Of a DNA stretch of 64,000 nucleotides, positions 55,486 to 64,000 are shown in pieces. Location of the stretch: contig CAKPVJ010000005.1 of assembly GCA_934193515.1 (NCBI GenBank), positions 1 to 64,000 of the forward strand. Direction: 5' to 3'. The stretch comes from an uncultured Megasphaera sp. (lineage in GTDB: Bacteria; Bacillota; Negativicutes; Veillonellales; Megasphaeraceae). The notes under the pieces are model-generated. The model was not told where the DNA came from. It did no database searches and saw only the letters and a program-made list of their open reading frames with translations. Each line of letters starts with the position of its first letter. Within the stretch, counting starts at the first letter, position 1. The position numbers and the translations under genes were made by a program.

Positions 55486-56994
55486 TTAATCAACCCCAAT
55501 CGTAACGTTGCCGAAGGAAATTGTATTCCCGGATACCGTAACAGCCGGGACATCGGTCTTTTTGGCATACTTATTAAGTGCATTATTTACTCCATCGCTA
55601 GTAATAGGGGTTGTGCTACCGGCTGTGGGAGCCGTATCAAAAATAAGTTTGTCCTGCTTTGCATTTATCTGATTTTGGATAGATGTATGAATTGCTGATG
55701 CATCAGACTTTTTATAGTAGGTATCGGTAATAACATTACCTTCTCCATCTTGATCGGCTTTAGTCGCGTGGGAGGTATCCCCAATCGTAGCTGTGGATTT
55801 TGTTCCATCCTTATGAATAAAAGTAATCGTACCACCAGAATAGGTTGTACTAACTACCGCTTTGGCTACGTCTTCGTTTGTAGGGTAATTAGATAAATCA
55901 ACAAAACCGGACAAGTTATCCCAGGCTTTTCCGTTCCATATGACATTATCGCCAGCTTTGATTTGATGGGTTGAATCAGCATTTACAATATTCCAAACAT
56001 CGCCAGTATTCATTCCTGTTAAAGGGAGATCACTATAGGTATCAACAGAACCAGAGTATTTAGCAAACCCAGTCACCTTAGTTAATGCAGATTCTACTTC
56101 TTTTTGTATTCTTTGTGATTCTACCAAAGCTTGTTTTGCATTTGTTTCACTGGTGGCTGCATGTGATTCCGACGTAGCCGCTTTAGCGGCAGATGTGCTT
56201 GCAGAAGTGGCCGATGTAGCCGCTGAGTTCATACTAGCCTTAGCATTTACTTCCGATTTAGAAGCATTGCTAGCAGACGCAGCCACCGCTGTTTTACTGT
56301 CATTAGCATCGGTTTTATATTGCAGTGCGTTGCTTTCAGAATTAGCCGCATTGGTTTCAGAAGTCTTTGCTTTAGCTGCACTAGATGCCGCATCAGACGC
56401 ACTGGCTGAAGCTTGTGCATCTGACGCGTTTGCTTGACTTGCACTTGACGCCGCATTGGCTGCGCTTTCTTTTGCTTGCGATGCGCTGGCTGCGGCATTG
56501 TCCGCGTATTGTTTTGCATCTACAAGCGGCTGTAATGCTGTTTTGATAGTCGTACCAGTACTCAATGTCAGTATCAAATACCCGTTACTGTCTACTGTTG
56601 CGTCCGTGAGACTATCGCCTTTTTCACCGCGAATTGACTCAAGCCACTCTTTTTCTGTGCCGACAAATCCGTTTTGTTTTGCGATTTCATAAGCACTTAA
56701 TCCATCAACAGCTTCAGATACAAGAATAAACTGCTTTCCGTCCCATCTGTATGTTTTCCCTGTCGATTTGACAACATATAGTTTATCGCTGTCACCACTA
56801 GTCGGCAGTTCATCTACATACACGCAGGCACCGCTTATCATATCGAACAGTGCTTGAAAATTATTGATGATGTAGTCTAAAATGCCATCATTTGTTTTAT
56901 TTGCAAAAGCTGTCTTCTTGCTGTACGCTCCTTCGCTTATAATCGTATCGTTCTCGTCGCGGATTTCTCCATTCTGGAATGCTTGTCGTTTCAT
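55486..56994 (-). CDS. Phage side tail fibre (Ala/Ser-rich coiled coil)
   Basis: 502 residues. An N-terminal region with VDELPTSGDSDKLYVVKSTGKTY and GEKGDSLTDATVDSNGYL, then a long low-complexity helical stalk of repeating AASSASQA/SESNA units (about 165-290), like lambda Stf, and a C-terminal region with TGMNTGDVWNIV and repeated short beta segments. It should trimerise and carry the host-recognition tip. GAGGAGAG precedes the ATG. Confidence 0.78.
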   Translation of the reverse strand: MKRQAFQNGEIRDENDTIISEGAYSKKTAFANKTNDGILDYIINNFQALFDMISGACVYVDELPTSGDSDKLYVVKSTGKTYRWDGKQFILVSEAVDGLSAYEIAKQNGFVGTEKEWLESIRGEKGDSLTDATVDSNGYLILTLSTGTTIKTALQPLVDAKQYADNAAASASQAKESAANAASSASQANASDAQASASASDAASSAAKAKTSETNAANSESNALQYKTDANDSKTAVAASASNASKSEVNAKASMNSAATSATSASTSAAKAATSESHAATSETNAKQALVESQRIQKEVESALTKVTGFAKYSGSVDTYSDLPLTGMNTGDVWNIVNADSTHQIKAGDNVIWNGKAWDNLSGFVDLSNYPTNEDVAKAVVSTTYSGGTITFIHKDGTKSTATIGDTSHATKADQDGEGNVITDTYYKKSDASAIHTSIQNQINAKQDKLIFDTAPTAGSTTPITSDGVNNALNKYAKKTDVPAVTVSGNTISFGNVTIGVD

Positions 56995-56997
56995 ATC

Positions 56998-57624
56998 TTA
57001 TCTCTCCTCTACTTCTTTCCATCCTGCCGGATACCCATCTGGACTCCACACGTTATTATCTATTACCGAATCGTATATTTTCCCATTATATGTCACTCGA
57101 TCCCCCTTTTTATACGCGTTCGTGCTGTCAGGCTGCACCCAGGGTTTCGGTGTATTGTCTGGAGACGTAAGCATTTTTGCAAACAAACTTGGTGCTACAT
57201 CAGGTTTCCAACTCTCTTGTGATGTATGGTCTTGCAACACTTTATACAAAACGCCTTTATAAGAAACCTTATCACCTGCTTTATACTTCACTGAGTTTGC
57301 TGACCAAACAGGAAATATTTCCGGTATAGCTAATGCTACATCGTGCGGTACATTTGATACTGCTGTTGTATACTCACTTTTCAACGCCGTTATATCCCCA
57401 CCATTCAGTGCCGTAATCAACGCTTGTGTGGTGATTTGATTGACTGATTCTTTCACCTTGGAAGCTTTTACTTCGGTGTCTGTTTGCTCACGCCAGCTAG
57501 ACTCGAAAATATCTTTTGGTACATCACTTTCGCCGTTTTCGGATTTTACATGGTATATTCCTGTATCTTCGTTGTAGGATGCTTGCAATGTCGGTAATTT
57601 TTGTACATAGATTTTGTATTCCAT
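56998..57624 (-). CDS. Phage protein with two CBM5/12-like carbohydrate-binding modules
   Basis: 208 residues. The C-terminal half has two chitin/cellulose-binding-like repeats: one with AGDKVSYKGVLYKVLQDHTS and one with KKGDRVTYNGKIYDSV, each with the W-x-x-x-x-x-Y-x-x-G-D-x-V pattern. The N-terminal half looks like the phage XkdW/tail-collar-adjacent type (YNEDTGIYHV). It probably helps the tail bind surface polysaccharide. AAAGGAT precedes the ATG; it ends three bases before the fibre gene. Confidence 0.75.
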   Translation of the reverse strand: MEYKIYVQKLPTLQASYNEDTGIYHVKSENGESDVPKDIFESSWREQTDTEVKASKVKESVNQITTQALITALNGGDITALKSEYTTAVSNVPHDVALAIPEIFPVWSANSVKYKAGDKVSYKGVLYKVLQDHTSQESWKPDVAPSLFAKMLTSPDNTPKPWVQPDSTNAYKKGDRVTYNGKIYDSVIDNNVWSPDGYPAGWKEVEER

Positions 57625-57627
57625 GAG

Positions 57628-60600
57628 TTATCCTTTCGTAACTGTATATGGGCATGAATTAGGGTCGATAGCGATAAATCCGGCTGTGCCACGGGTTATA
57701 ACGGAGTCGCTTGCAGTATTTACCGAATAAGATTGCAAAGTGCAAGTGCCTTTCATTTCATAATAATGTCCTTGACCATCGGGTATTAGTGTACCATCAT
57801 CTTTAAACCCCTTGAACATTAGGGTAATGGTTATCTCAGAATTGTTATTTAGATTTATTTGTTTTGAGAAATTTTGATTGTTGCTTCCATTACCACTACT
57901 TCTTCCTATTTCTGCGAAATCAGAATATGTACTCCCGTTTACGGCGAACTTGGCATAAAGGACAGTATCATAGTCGTAATAGTCCCATCCTGAATCGTCC
58001 CCATCAGACCAATGACTCTTTTTGGTATATCCGTATAGCTCCGACGCTAGATTAATCTGTGCTTTTGTTGCTGTAGTTGGAACGTTTAATTTATAAGTGT
58101 AAGTATGTCCACTCCCATGCGTCGCTAAAACCCAGTCAGCTATTTTTGTATTTATAACAAAACTACCACCTGAACCAGCTTTTAGTACAGATTGACAGCA
58201 TATCTTAAACCCTTCTTTAGTGATATTTAAAGGTTCAACATGTTGCCATATATTAACATTTGTATAACCGACTGCTGATGTTTGTAACTGAATAGGGAAC
58301 AAGAATACACTAGGTACAACGTCCCAAGCACTAGCAAATTTAATGGTATCACCATCGTTGGCAACACCGGTACAGAACCGGCCTAAAGCGGCAAATGTAT
58401 TATTAAGCGAATCCTTAAAAGTCATGCCGTTTTGTCCAAACAAAATGGAGGAACCGTTTTTTCCCATAACTGTCATACCGTCAGAATCGAGTTTTACAGC
58501 ACCAGCAATAACGCCCGTTGCTGTATCCTTGCCCAGTGTAATGTCTGCCGCTGCTAACTTATCTGCCGTTACCGCTCCTGCCTGAATCATGCCTTTGGCA
58601 ATAACATTGTTGTCAAATACCGTATTTCCCGTGATATGCACTTTTTTGCCGTCAATCAAAATGCTTTCGTCGCTGACGTTGATTTGGTTAATGACGTCGC
58701 CTTTTTTTACACGTAAGTTGATGTCATCTTGCAGTTGTGTGAATGCGGAATAGTTATCCGCCGCTTTTATTGGATCACTAAGGTTAGTAATAACACTCGT
58801 AATACTAGTAGCATTTTGTGTAATGCTAGATTGTAATGTCTGATTCGTTTTATCCTGCGCCGTTTTGTTCTGCTGAACAGTTGTCGTAATTTCATTTGAT
58901 GTCTGGTATAACTTGCTAATTGAGTTATACATACAATCTTTAGGATTTTTATTGAGTTCCGCGACGATAGCAGTAATGCTGCCACCGGTTTGCTTTATCT
59001 GACTAATTTCAGTCGCAAAAGCTGCATTTTGTTCATCTTGCGCGGCTTTATTGCTTGATATTGTACTCGTAATAGTATCTGCTGTTTGCTGCAATTGACT
59101 AATAGATTGATACGGGCTGTTCGATGGGTCTTTATTTAAGTTATTCGTAATGGTTGCTACTGTGGAACTGATCCCATCTGCCTTTTGGCTAACCTGGCTT
59201 ATCTGAGTTTGAACGCTGCCATTAACCGTATCCTGGGATTTTTTATTATTTGTTACCGTTGTTTCGATCGAATCAGCACGCTGTTTTAGCTGACTTACCT
59301 GCCCCGCTTGATCATTTACGGTAGATGTAAGCCCATCAAGATTTATTTGCACTCCAGTCAGCGTATTTTGCAACTCTGTATCTTTTTTAGCTAAGTTATC
59401 TGCGTCCTTTTGTAAATCTGTGACTTGCTGTTTTACTTCGTCTAATGCGGGGCCAGCACTATTAGCTGCATCATTAATTGCATCCGTAATGGTATGATCC
59501 ACCTTGTCAATGCTGATGCTTTCTTTTCCTATCCATTCTTTATCAATGATCATTTTGATCGCAATCGAACTAACGACAGACTTTTTACTTTCACCAAAGT
59601 AATCCGTATATGATGCGCATACATCATATACACCTGCTTCACATTGATAGGTAATGGCGTTATTAGGCGATGTAAAAACAGTAGTGTCGTTAATGTAATA
59701 TTTTGTGCCAGTACATCCGGCCGGCACTTCGCCAACTTCAATGCCAATTTGGCCTAACCTTGCTGTAAGAATCGGAGCTATTGGTGTTGCCGGCAAAGGC
59801 TTATTGTACGTTAAAACAGCGGCATCGCTATATTTTCCAAGTGCATTTTTAGCAAATAGATATAATGTGCCGCTTCGGTCACGCAACGATAACGATGTTT
59901 GTAAATTGTTTGTCCTAGCCAACAATGTATCTGATTCCACACCTGGAAGGTTATCCAACCGAATTTCATAATACACAATGTCCGTATTTGTAACTTCATT
60001 CCATGAGGCAACTGGTAATTCACCAAAAGCAAGACTAAACCCATCCGGCACATTGGGTATAGTTGATTTCATAGCAACCAATATATCCATAGAGGGTGCC
60101 GTATCCGGAGATGTCGCCACGCCCCATTCATCTTTTGTGCATACACAAATGCGATACGTATCCCCAACAACCGCTTGAGGGATAGTCACTTGATTCTTGC
60201 CGCTTCCGGCAAATGTCCATTCTCCGGAAAATCCAATTTCATCAGCCGGAACTCCTTCTTTTATGACGATGTTAGTAGCCTGCTGATGATTTGTTTTATA
60301 CCATACCTGCCCTTCCAGATAGCTTTGCATATTAGGCTCGTTCCAAGAAACAACAATATCATACCGCGATACGCCATCAGCCATCTGTCTATACCGGTTA
60401 TAGGCACGTACATTGCTGACCGGAGGAATATAATACGGCAAAAGCACATATTCGTATGCCTGCACATCCGCAAGACTCTGATAGCCTGAACCAAAAATAT
60501 TAAAGGATACAAATTTCAACCATACCTGTTTGCCTACATCTTCTTTGCGGAATGGTATTTTTAGCAGGGTACTATCCAACCGTGCAAAATTGCATCCTGC

Positions 60601-62316
60601 CGCATGTGATTCTGCCGTAGTGTTATATTGCCCACGCATGCACCCAGTTAGCTGATAGTTTCCCCCTGGCAATAAATCAGCGGTCTGGTAAGAAAAACAT
60701 TCTCCATCCAACCAGCAAAGTGTATTACCGCGTTTGGCATCTTGTTCACTGCCTGATAAAAATGTTCCATTGGCTGTAACTTCTATAGTATCGACAGCCG
60801 CATCGATTGCTTTTGCCAGTGTACCAATCCGAGCTGAGCTGGTAATGGTTCCGGCGTGGCGATAGTGCGCATTGTCGTCGCTTACGTATACATCGCAACC
60901 GCCCCAGTTATCACCAGTTCCTCTAGCTCCAATCCATACCTCCAGGCCATTGGTCGTTAAATCAGCCGGTGGCTGCAGTATAACGGGCTTATCCGTATTC
61001 GGGGCCTGCTTATTATAATTGATATAAGGGCGATCTGTTTCATGGACATCATATTTTGCCGCTGTATAGGTTCCTTCAGGTCGTGATACGGCCGTAAATG
61101 TAAGTAAACCATCCGTTCCTTCCGTTACGCTGTCAATCATTACGACTTGTTTGTTTAGGCCGCAATTCTCATCAGTCAGCGTAACCAAATCACCAACTTC
61201 TAAACGACAGAAAGACCAGTCTAATTTGAACGTATATTTGTTACGTTCATATTTACCCTTGCGGGCCAACTGTTCTGCCAATTTGACCGCCCGTTCTTTG
61301 GTATATAAATAATGAGCCTGCGTTGTGTTGGCCTGTCTTAGACCATAATCAGCAATATCCTGCGTTACCGCATAGCTAACAGATTCTTTTTCATAGCCGT
61401 TTTCCCTGTTGATAAATTCTACAGGGTATTGATTATATACTTCACTGCTGTCTTTCCGTTGGTATGTGACTAATGCGCCGCCTGACTGCGGAATAAAATC
61501 ATCAGCCGATAAATCATACAGAATCGTACGATTGGGTTTCCATCCTGTGTAATCCCTATCATCTAGCGGTACAATTTTAAACGTGTCGTTAGACCAAAAT
61601 ACATAGGCATTGGTAAGCGTTGCTATTTCATTGATAATTTCTCTAGCACTCTTAGCTGACGTTTCATCCGGAGGCGTAGAAATAAGCATATCTGCAGCCT
61701 TGCAATACTGTCTGTAATTATCCAAGCCAACAATTTCTACATCAGATAGGCCCACTTTATCCAATATATACCGCATATAATCTGCCGGATTAACATCTAT
61801 GCCGTCTCCTGTATCTGTCATTTTTCCGACAACTTCAAAATTATAATTCGGCATGGAACCGGAATCACCCAAGTCAATGACGCCTGCCATATAAGCAAGA
61901 CCGGAATATGACAAGGCTTTATCAGGATGTTTCCCAAGCGTATAGGCCCAAGGCTTTTGATTGGTTTCGCCAGCAAATAATGTTAGTTGAATTGTGTCAT
62001 TGGGATATGTATAAATATCTTTGCCAATCCACACCCGTTTTAATCCTTGTATCGGTCCTTCGCATAGCCCCAAAATAACAGCTACAGTATACGTGTATGA
62101 TATTGTAACGGTTTTACTGCTGTGCCCGCCCTTACCGCTTCGCTGCGTTTCTCGATGTTCATGCGCCGTAAAATCATCATAATAAATTACATTGCCGCTA
62201 ATTCGTGTCGTACCCAGTATTTCCGGTACAGCAGACCCATATTCTGCTGTTGATACGGTAAAATCGGCTATCTTATTTGCTCGTATCGTAGTCGTATGCC
62301 CTTTAAAAAAGCCCAT
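57628..62316 (-). CDS. Phage tail-tip / host-specificity protein J-like
   Basis: 1,562 residues. The N-terminal ~800 residues are the phage-tail_3/J-like hub region (ILGTTRISGNVIYYDDF; IQGLKRVWIGKDIY), followed by fibronectin-III-like modules, a 300-residue coiled coil with repeated TVATITNNLNK / SQLQQTADTI units, then INVSDESILIDGKKVHITGNT, a motif common in phage central fibres, and a C-terminal beta domain. It forms the central tip that contacts the host. The ATG overlaps the NlpC/P60 stop by one base (TAATG). Confidence 0.9.
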   Translation of the reverse strand: MGFFKGHTTTIRANKIADFTVSTAEYGSAVPEILGTTRISGNVIYYDDFTAHEHRETQRSGKGGHSSKTVTISYTYTVAVILGLCEGPIQGLKRVWIGKDIYTYPNDTIQLTLFAGETNQKPWAYTLGKHPDKALSYSGLAYMAGVIDLGDSGSMPNYNFEVVGKMTDTGDGIDVNPADYMRYILDKVGLSDVEIVGLDNYRQYCKAADMLISTPPDETSAKSAREIINEIATLTNAYVFWSNDTFKIVPLDDRDYTGWKPNRTILYDLSADDFIPQSGGALVTYQRKDSSEVYNQYPVEFINRENGYEKESVSYAVTQDIADYGLRQANTTQAHYLYTKERAVKLAEQLARKGKYERNKYTFKLDWSFCRLEVGDLVTLTDENCGLNKQVVMIDSVTEGTDGLLTFTAVSRPEGTYTAAKYDVHETDRPYINYNKQAPNTDKPVILQPPADLTTNGLEVWIGARGTGDNWGGCDVYVSDDNAHYRHAGTITSSARIGTLAKAIDAAVDTIEVTANGTFLSGSEQDAKRGNTLCWLDGECFSYQTADLLPGGNYQLTGCMRGQYNTTAESHAAGCNFARLDSTLLKIPFRKEDVGKQVWLKFVSFNIFGSGYQSLADVQAYEYVLLPYYIPPVSNVRAYNRYRQMADGVSRYDIVVSWNEPNMQSYLEGQVWYKTNHQQATNIVIKEGVPADEIGFSGEWTFAGSGKNQVTIPQAVVGDTYRICVCTKDEWGVATSPDTAPSMDILVAMKSTIPNVPDGFSLAFGELPVASWNEVTNTDIVYYEIRLDNLPGVESDTLLARTNNLQTSLSLRDRSGTLYLFAKNALGKYSDAAVLTYNKPLPATPIAPILTARLGQIGIEVGEVPAGCTGTKYYINDTTVFTSPNNAITYQCEAGVYDVCASYTDYFGESKKSVVSSIAIKMIIDKEWIGKESISIDKVDHTITDAINDAANSAGPALDEVKQQVTDLQKDADNLAKKDTELQNTLTGVQINLDGLTSTVNDQAGQVSQLKQRADSIETTVTNNKKSQDTVNGSVQTQISQVSQKADGISSTVATITNNLNKDPSNSPYQSISQLQQTADTITSTISSNKAAQDEQNAAFATEISQIKQTGGSITAIVAELNKNPKDCMYNSISKLYQTSNEITTTVQQNKTAQDKTNQTLQSSITQNATSITSVITNLSDPIKAADNYSAFTQLQDDINLRVKKGDVINQINVSDESILIDGKKVHITGNTVFDNNVIAKGMIQAGAVTADKLAAADITLGKDTATGVIAGAVKLDSDGMTVMGKNGSSILFGQNGMTFKDSLNNTFAALGRFCTGVANDGDTIKFASAWDVVPSVFLFPIQLQTSAVGYTNVNIWQHVEPLNITKEGFKICCQSVLKAGSGGSFVINTKIADWVLATHGSGHTYTYKLNVPTTATKAQINLASELYGYTKKSHWSDGDDSGWDYYDYDTVLYAKFAVNGSTYSDFAEIGRSSGNGSNNQNFSKQINLNNNSEITITLMFKGFKDDGTLIPDGQGHYYEMKGTCTLQSYSVNTASDSVITRGTAGFIAIDPNSCPYTVTKG

Positions 62317-62759
62317 TATTTCACCCCCTTAAATCGATAGATACCCCGGAGCCTTGATTTACCATGTGAATCTAAAAACATAACATCACTTAAGTCCGAC
62401 AAGATAACCCCCTGTCCAATGACAGCATGAATAAGTATATTATTGCCAATATAAATACCTGCATGAGATATACAACGCCCAAATTGAAACATCATAAAAT
62501 CGCCTTTATTCAATTCATAAACTTGGCAACAATATCTTTTGACATAAGAAAGGAACCATTCTTCACTGTGATGCAAATGCCATTCATTAGAATAGGGCTG
62601 TATTTTTATTGCTCCCTTATCGATTAATCCAGCGTCTTCCAGTGCACCGATAAGTAACATGCCGCAATCCACACCTATACCCTTTACCCGTGCTTGGTTG
62701 ACATGCGGTGTACCCAGCCAGTGCATGGCCGCTTCTACAATTCTTTCTCCATTTGTCAT
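62316..62759 (-). CDS. Phage NlpC/P60 cell-wall peptidase (tail tip)
   Basis: 147 residues. NlpC/P60 cysteine peptidase fold with catalytic Cys in GVDCGMLLIGAL and His in ISHAGIYIGNN, then the third polar residue after ILIHAVIG. The tail-associated enzyme opens peptidoglycan during DNA entry (lambda K or GTA g14 position). Start at the ATG at 62759 after AAGGAGG; this overlaps the DUF2163 stop as ATGA. Confidence 0.9.
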   Translation of the reverse strand: MTNGERIVEAAMHWLGTPHVNQARVKGIGVDCGMLLIGALEDAGLIDKGAIKIQPYSNEWHLHHSEEWFLSYVKRYCCQVYELNKGDFMMFQFGRCISHAGIYIGNNILIHAVIGQGVILSDLSDVMFLDSHGKSRLRGIYRFKGVK

Positions 62760-63340
62760 ATCAACGCCTCCTTGCGAGGTACAAACGGTGCAATAACACA
62801 TGTACTATCTGTTTCCTTACTGGATATAACTTGACTGGTGTCATCGGTTGAATAGGTCCCTTGCGGATAATATTTCCGAATAGGGAAACTCATATTTAAT
62901 CCTTGTGTCTTTGCCTTAACGGTCAATTGTAATCCTATACCCCCAGCGCTTTTTACCTCTGCCGTACCACCGAATAAAGAAATACAGCCAACGATAGTCT
63001 GTCCTCTAAAGAAACATCGTCGAAGCTGCAGGTTTGCTCTATCCATCGTTCCGTCATGGGCCGCTTGCAAAATAGTCTTACCCGCTATCATGTCCTTTGT
63101 ATTTGCATAAATAGTAACAGTCATCGTGTCGACAACAACGCTGCTGTTTAATTTGATTTGATTCCGTTTAACCAGTAACGCATTATGCTGATACACATGC
63201 CCATCATACACAATATCCATATCGGTATCTGCATAATAGTATGTGTTGCCGTTAAACAATCTTAATTCATATAAATCGCAGGATGTCATATTTTTTGCCG
63301 TATTCAGGTATGTTTCCAAGTCTTTCGTTACAGTCTTCAT
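62756..63340 (-). CDS. Phage tail assembly protein, DUF2163
   Basis: 194 residues. DUF2163/phage_BR0599 family: YELRLFNGNTYYYADTDMDI at the start, and LQLRRCFFRGQTIVGCISLFGGTAEV. Distal-tail component between DUF2460 and NlpC/P60 in siphoviruses and gene transfer agents. GAGGTAG precedes the ATG. Confidence 0.82.
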   Translation of the reverse strand: MKTVTKDLETYLNTAKNMTSCDLYELRLFNGNTYYYADTDMDIVYDGHVYQHNALLVKRNQIKLNSSVVVDTMTVTIYANTKDMIAGKTILQAAHDGTMDRANLQLRRCFFRGQTIVGCISLFGGTAEVKSAGGIGLQLTVKAKTQGLNMSFPIRKYYPQGTYSTDDTSQVISSKETDSTCVIAPFVPRKEALI

Positions 63341-63344
63341 GTGG

Positions 63345-63917
63345 CTACCTCACGGTCGTTAATTTAAACGACTTCGTCTTATTAATATTTTCAAATACCG
63401 TCTCTATCGTTACACCATCATCTTTAAACATGACTTTCCACCAATATGTATAATCTGCTGTGACTATAGCACCGGCTGGGGGTGGGGTGTCAAAAACAAT
63501 AAAACCGTTATTCGTCGTATACGCGGCTGCTTTTTGTTTGGTACCATTCACATATACGCTAACATTTTCAATGTATTCCACCGGCTCTATATAATCGCCC
63601 ATTGTCATAACCGCCTGGTATTTTCCAGGTGATGCAGCGGTAAGACGCACGCCTTTTGCCGCATGGTCTTCCGGATCCAGCCACAAAAAGGGCTCGAAGG
63701 CACCCTTGACGAGTGCCACGAATCCTAGTAATTTCCGGTATTCCGCATTTGTCAAATAGGCGAATTTTGTTTCTATCGTCCAATTTGGCAACAGTAAATT
63801 GGTCATCGTTCGTACTTTGCCGCTTCCTGACGTTTGTACTTCTGTATCCCATTTCATCGCTTTGGTACTGGACCAACTAAGCGTATTCAATTCGATAGGG
63901 AATTTACGTATACTCAT
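63345..63917 (-). CDS. Phage distal-tail protein, DUF2460
   Basis: 190 residues. DUF2460 (TIGR02217) type: FPIELNTLSWSSTKAMKWDTEVQTSGSG, KLLGFVALVKGAFEPFLWLDPEDH, and a C-terminal KSFKLTTVR. It forms the distal tail ring in GTA-like tails. Its ATG follows directly after the previous stop. Confidence 0.85.
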   Translation of the reverse strand: MSIRKFPIELNTLSWSSTKAMKWDTEVQTSGSGKVRTMTNLLLPNWTIETKFAYLTNAEYRKLLGFVALVKGAFEPFLWLDPEDHAAKGVRLTAASPGKYQAVMTMGDYIEPVEYIENVSVYVNGTKQKAAAYTTNNGFIVFDTPPPAGAIVTADYTYWWKVMFKDDGVTIETVFENINKTKSFKLTTVR

Positions 63918-64000
63918 TTAAAATACCCCCGCTTCTGTCGCGAAGTTTCGCTCCGTGTCAAACAAAGCCTGCCGTATTGTGTCCAATCCACCATTTCGCA
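63918..64000 (-). CDS. Partial phage gene, C-terminus only (perhaps tail tape measure)
   Basis: The last 26 codons of a minus-strand gene reading RNGGLDTIRQALFDTE then RNFATEAGVF and TAA, adjoining the DUF2460 ATG without a gap. In GTA-like tails the gene at this position is the tape measure or its partner; too little remains to name it. Confidence 0.6.
   Translation of the reverse strand, partial: RNGGLDTIRQALFDTERNFATEAGVF

Larger units (their letters stand above)
53071..64000. mobile_element. Prophage, late tail and lysis region (partial)
   Basis: All genes run on the minus strand in late-operon order: end of a tail gene, DUF2460, DUF2163, NlpC/P60, J-like tip protein, fibre and carbohydrate-binding proteins, XhlA-like protein, small membrane protein, GH25 lysozyme, spanin-like pair. 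The DUF2460-DUF2163-NlpC-J order is that of siphovirus tails and of the Rhodobacter gene transfer agent. Head genes, integrase and regulators are beyond the window, so it cannot be said whether the phage is intact. Confidence 0.9.

Overview
The window looks like chromosome from a diderm Firmicute of the class Negativicutes, most likely a Megasphaera or close relative. This is inferred from gene content: an outer-membrane porin with an N-terminal SLH domain, a monomeric [FeFe]-hydrogenase of the Megasphaera type, a two-partner secretion locus and phage spanins (all of which need an outer membrane), combined with Firmicute-type housekeeping genes (YlbF family, UPF0173, DUF4931, Uup, TypA). No rRNA gene is present, so the genus is not proven.

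Layout. 1-4.3 kb: SLH porin, [FeFe]-hydrogenase and a small secreted coiled-coil protein, all on the minus strand. 4.3-8.6 kb: a tight minus-strand operon queD-queE-mutY-metallophosphoesterase-ndpA, with start/stop overlaps and one terminator. 8.8-12.1 kb: plus-strand GalT/HIT-like protein, a phosphoesterase with a small coupled gene, and a PD-(D/E)XK (Rpn/PDDEXK_2) protein whose promoter carries four TT(T/C)TAAT repeats at exact 11-bp spacing. 12.3-20.5 kb: an A+T-rich minus-strand operon that I read as a type I Zorya anti-phage system (zorA, zorB, zorC, zorD) plus an unexpected fifth gene for a tail-anchored, Cys-rich coiled-coil protein, preceded by a hairpin leader. 20.9-30.6 kb: housekeeping genes (uup, putP, a second Rpn-like gene, typA, murB, ylbF-like, trmL, a CCG-like Cys-rich protein, UPF0173 hydrolase). 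30.8-40.3 kb: a two-partner secretion pair (TpsB transporter and a ~2,590-residue GLUG-repeat adhesin) in which both genes carry a one-base frameshift near the N-terminus. 40.7-42.1 kb: stand-alone AICAR transformylase under a ZTP riboswitch with an overlapping terminator. 42.2-45.3 kb: pepA-PHP-P-loop/Asp23-like operon. 45.6-50.8 kb: tRNA-Lys, ridA, ilvA, a tRNA-Asn/Glu/Val operon, then amino-acid permease and a second ilvA about 94% identical to the first. 51.5-52.7 kb: SotB-like efflux pump. 53.1-64 kb: the late end of a prophage, with a GTA-like tail-tip cassette (DUF2460-DUF2163-NlpC/P60-J), fibre genes, XhlA-like and membrane proteins, GH25 lysozyme, and two long overlapping spanin-like genes in different frames; it runs off the right edge.

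The genes group into recognisable jobs. queD and queE make the deazapurine precursor of queuosine; threonine dehydratases, an amino-acid permease and RidA (which clears the reactive enamine made by IlvA) form a threonine-use neighbourhood; Zorya and the prophage are the accessory, phage-conflict part. Two sequence-conserved stem-loop families recur, mostly at gene ends, and a decayed intergenic repeat links the regions near 1.5-1.9 kb and 51.3-51.5 kb. The most interesting items are the Zorya operon with its fifth gene and hairpin leader, the paired frameshifts in the adhesin/transporter locus, the overlapping spanin genes, the 11-bp-periodic operator and the conserved stem-loops.
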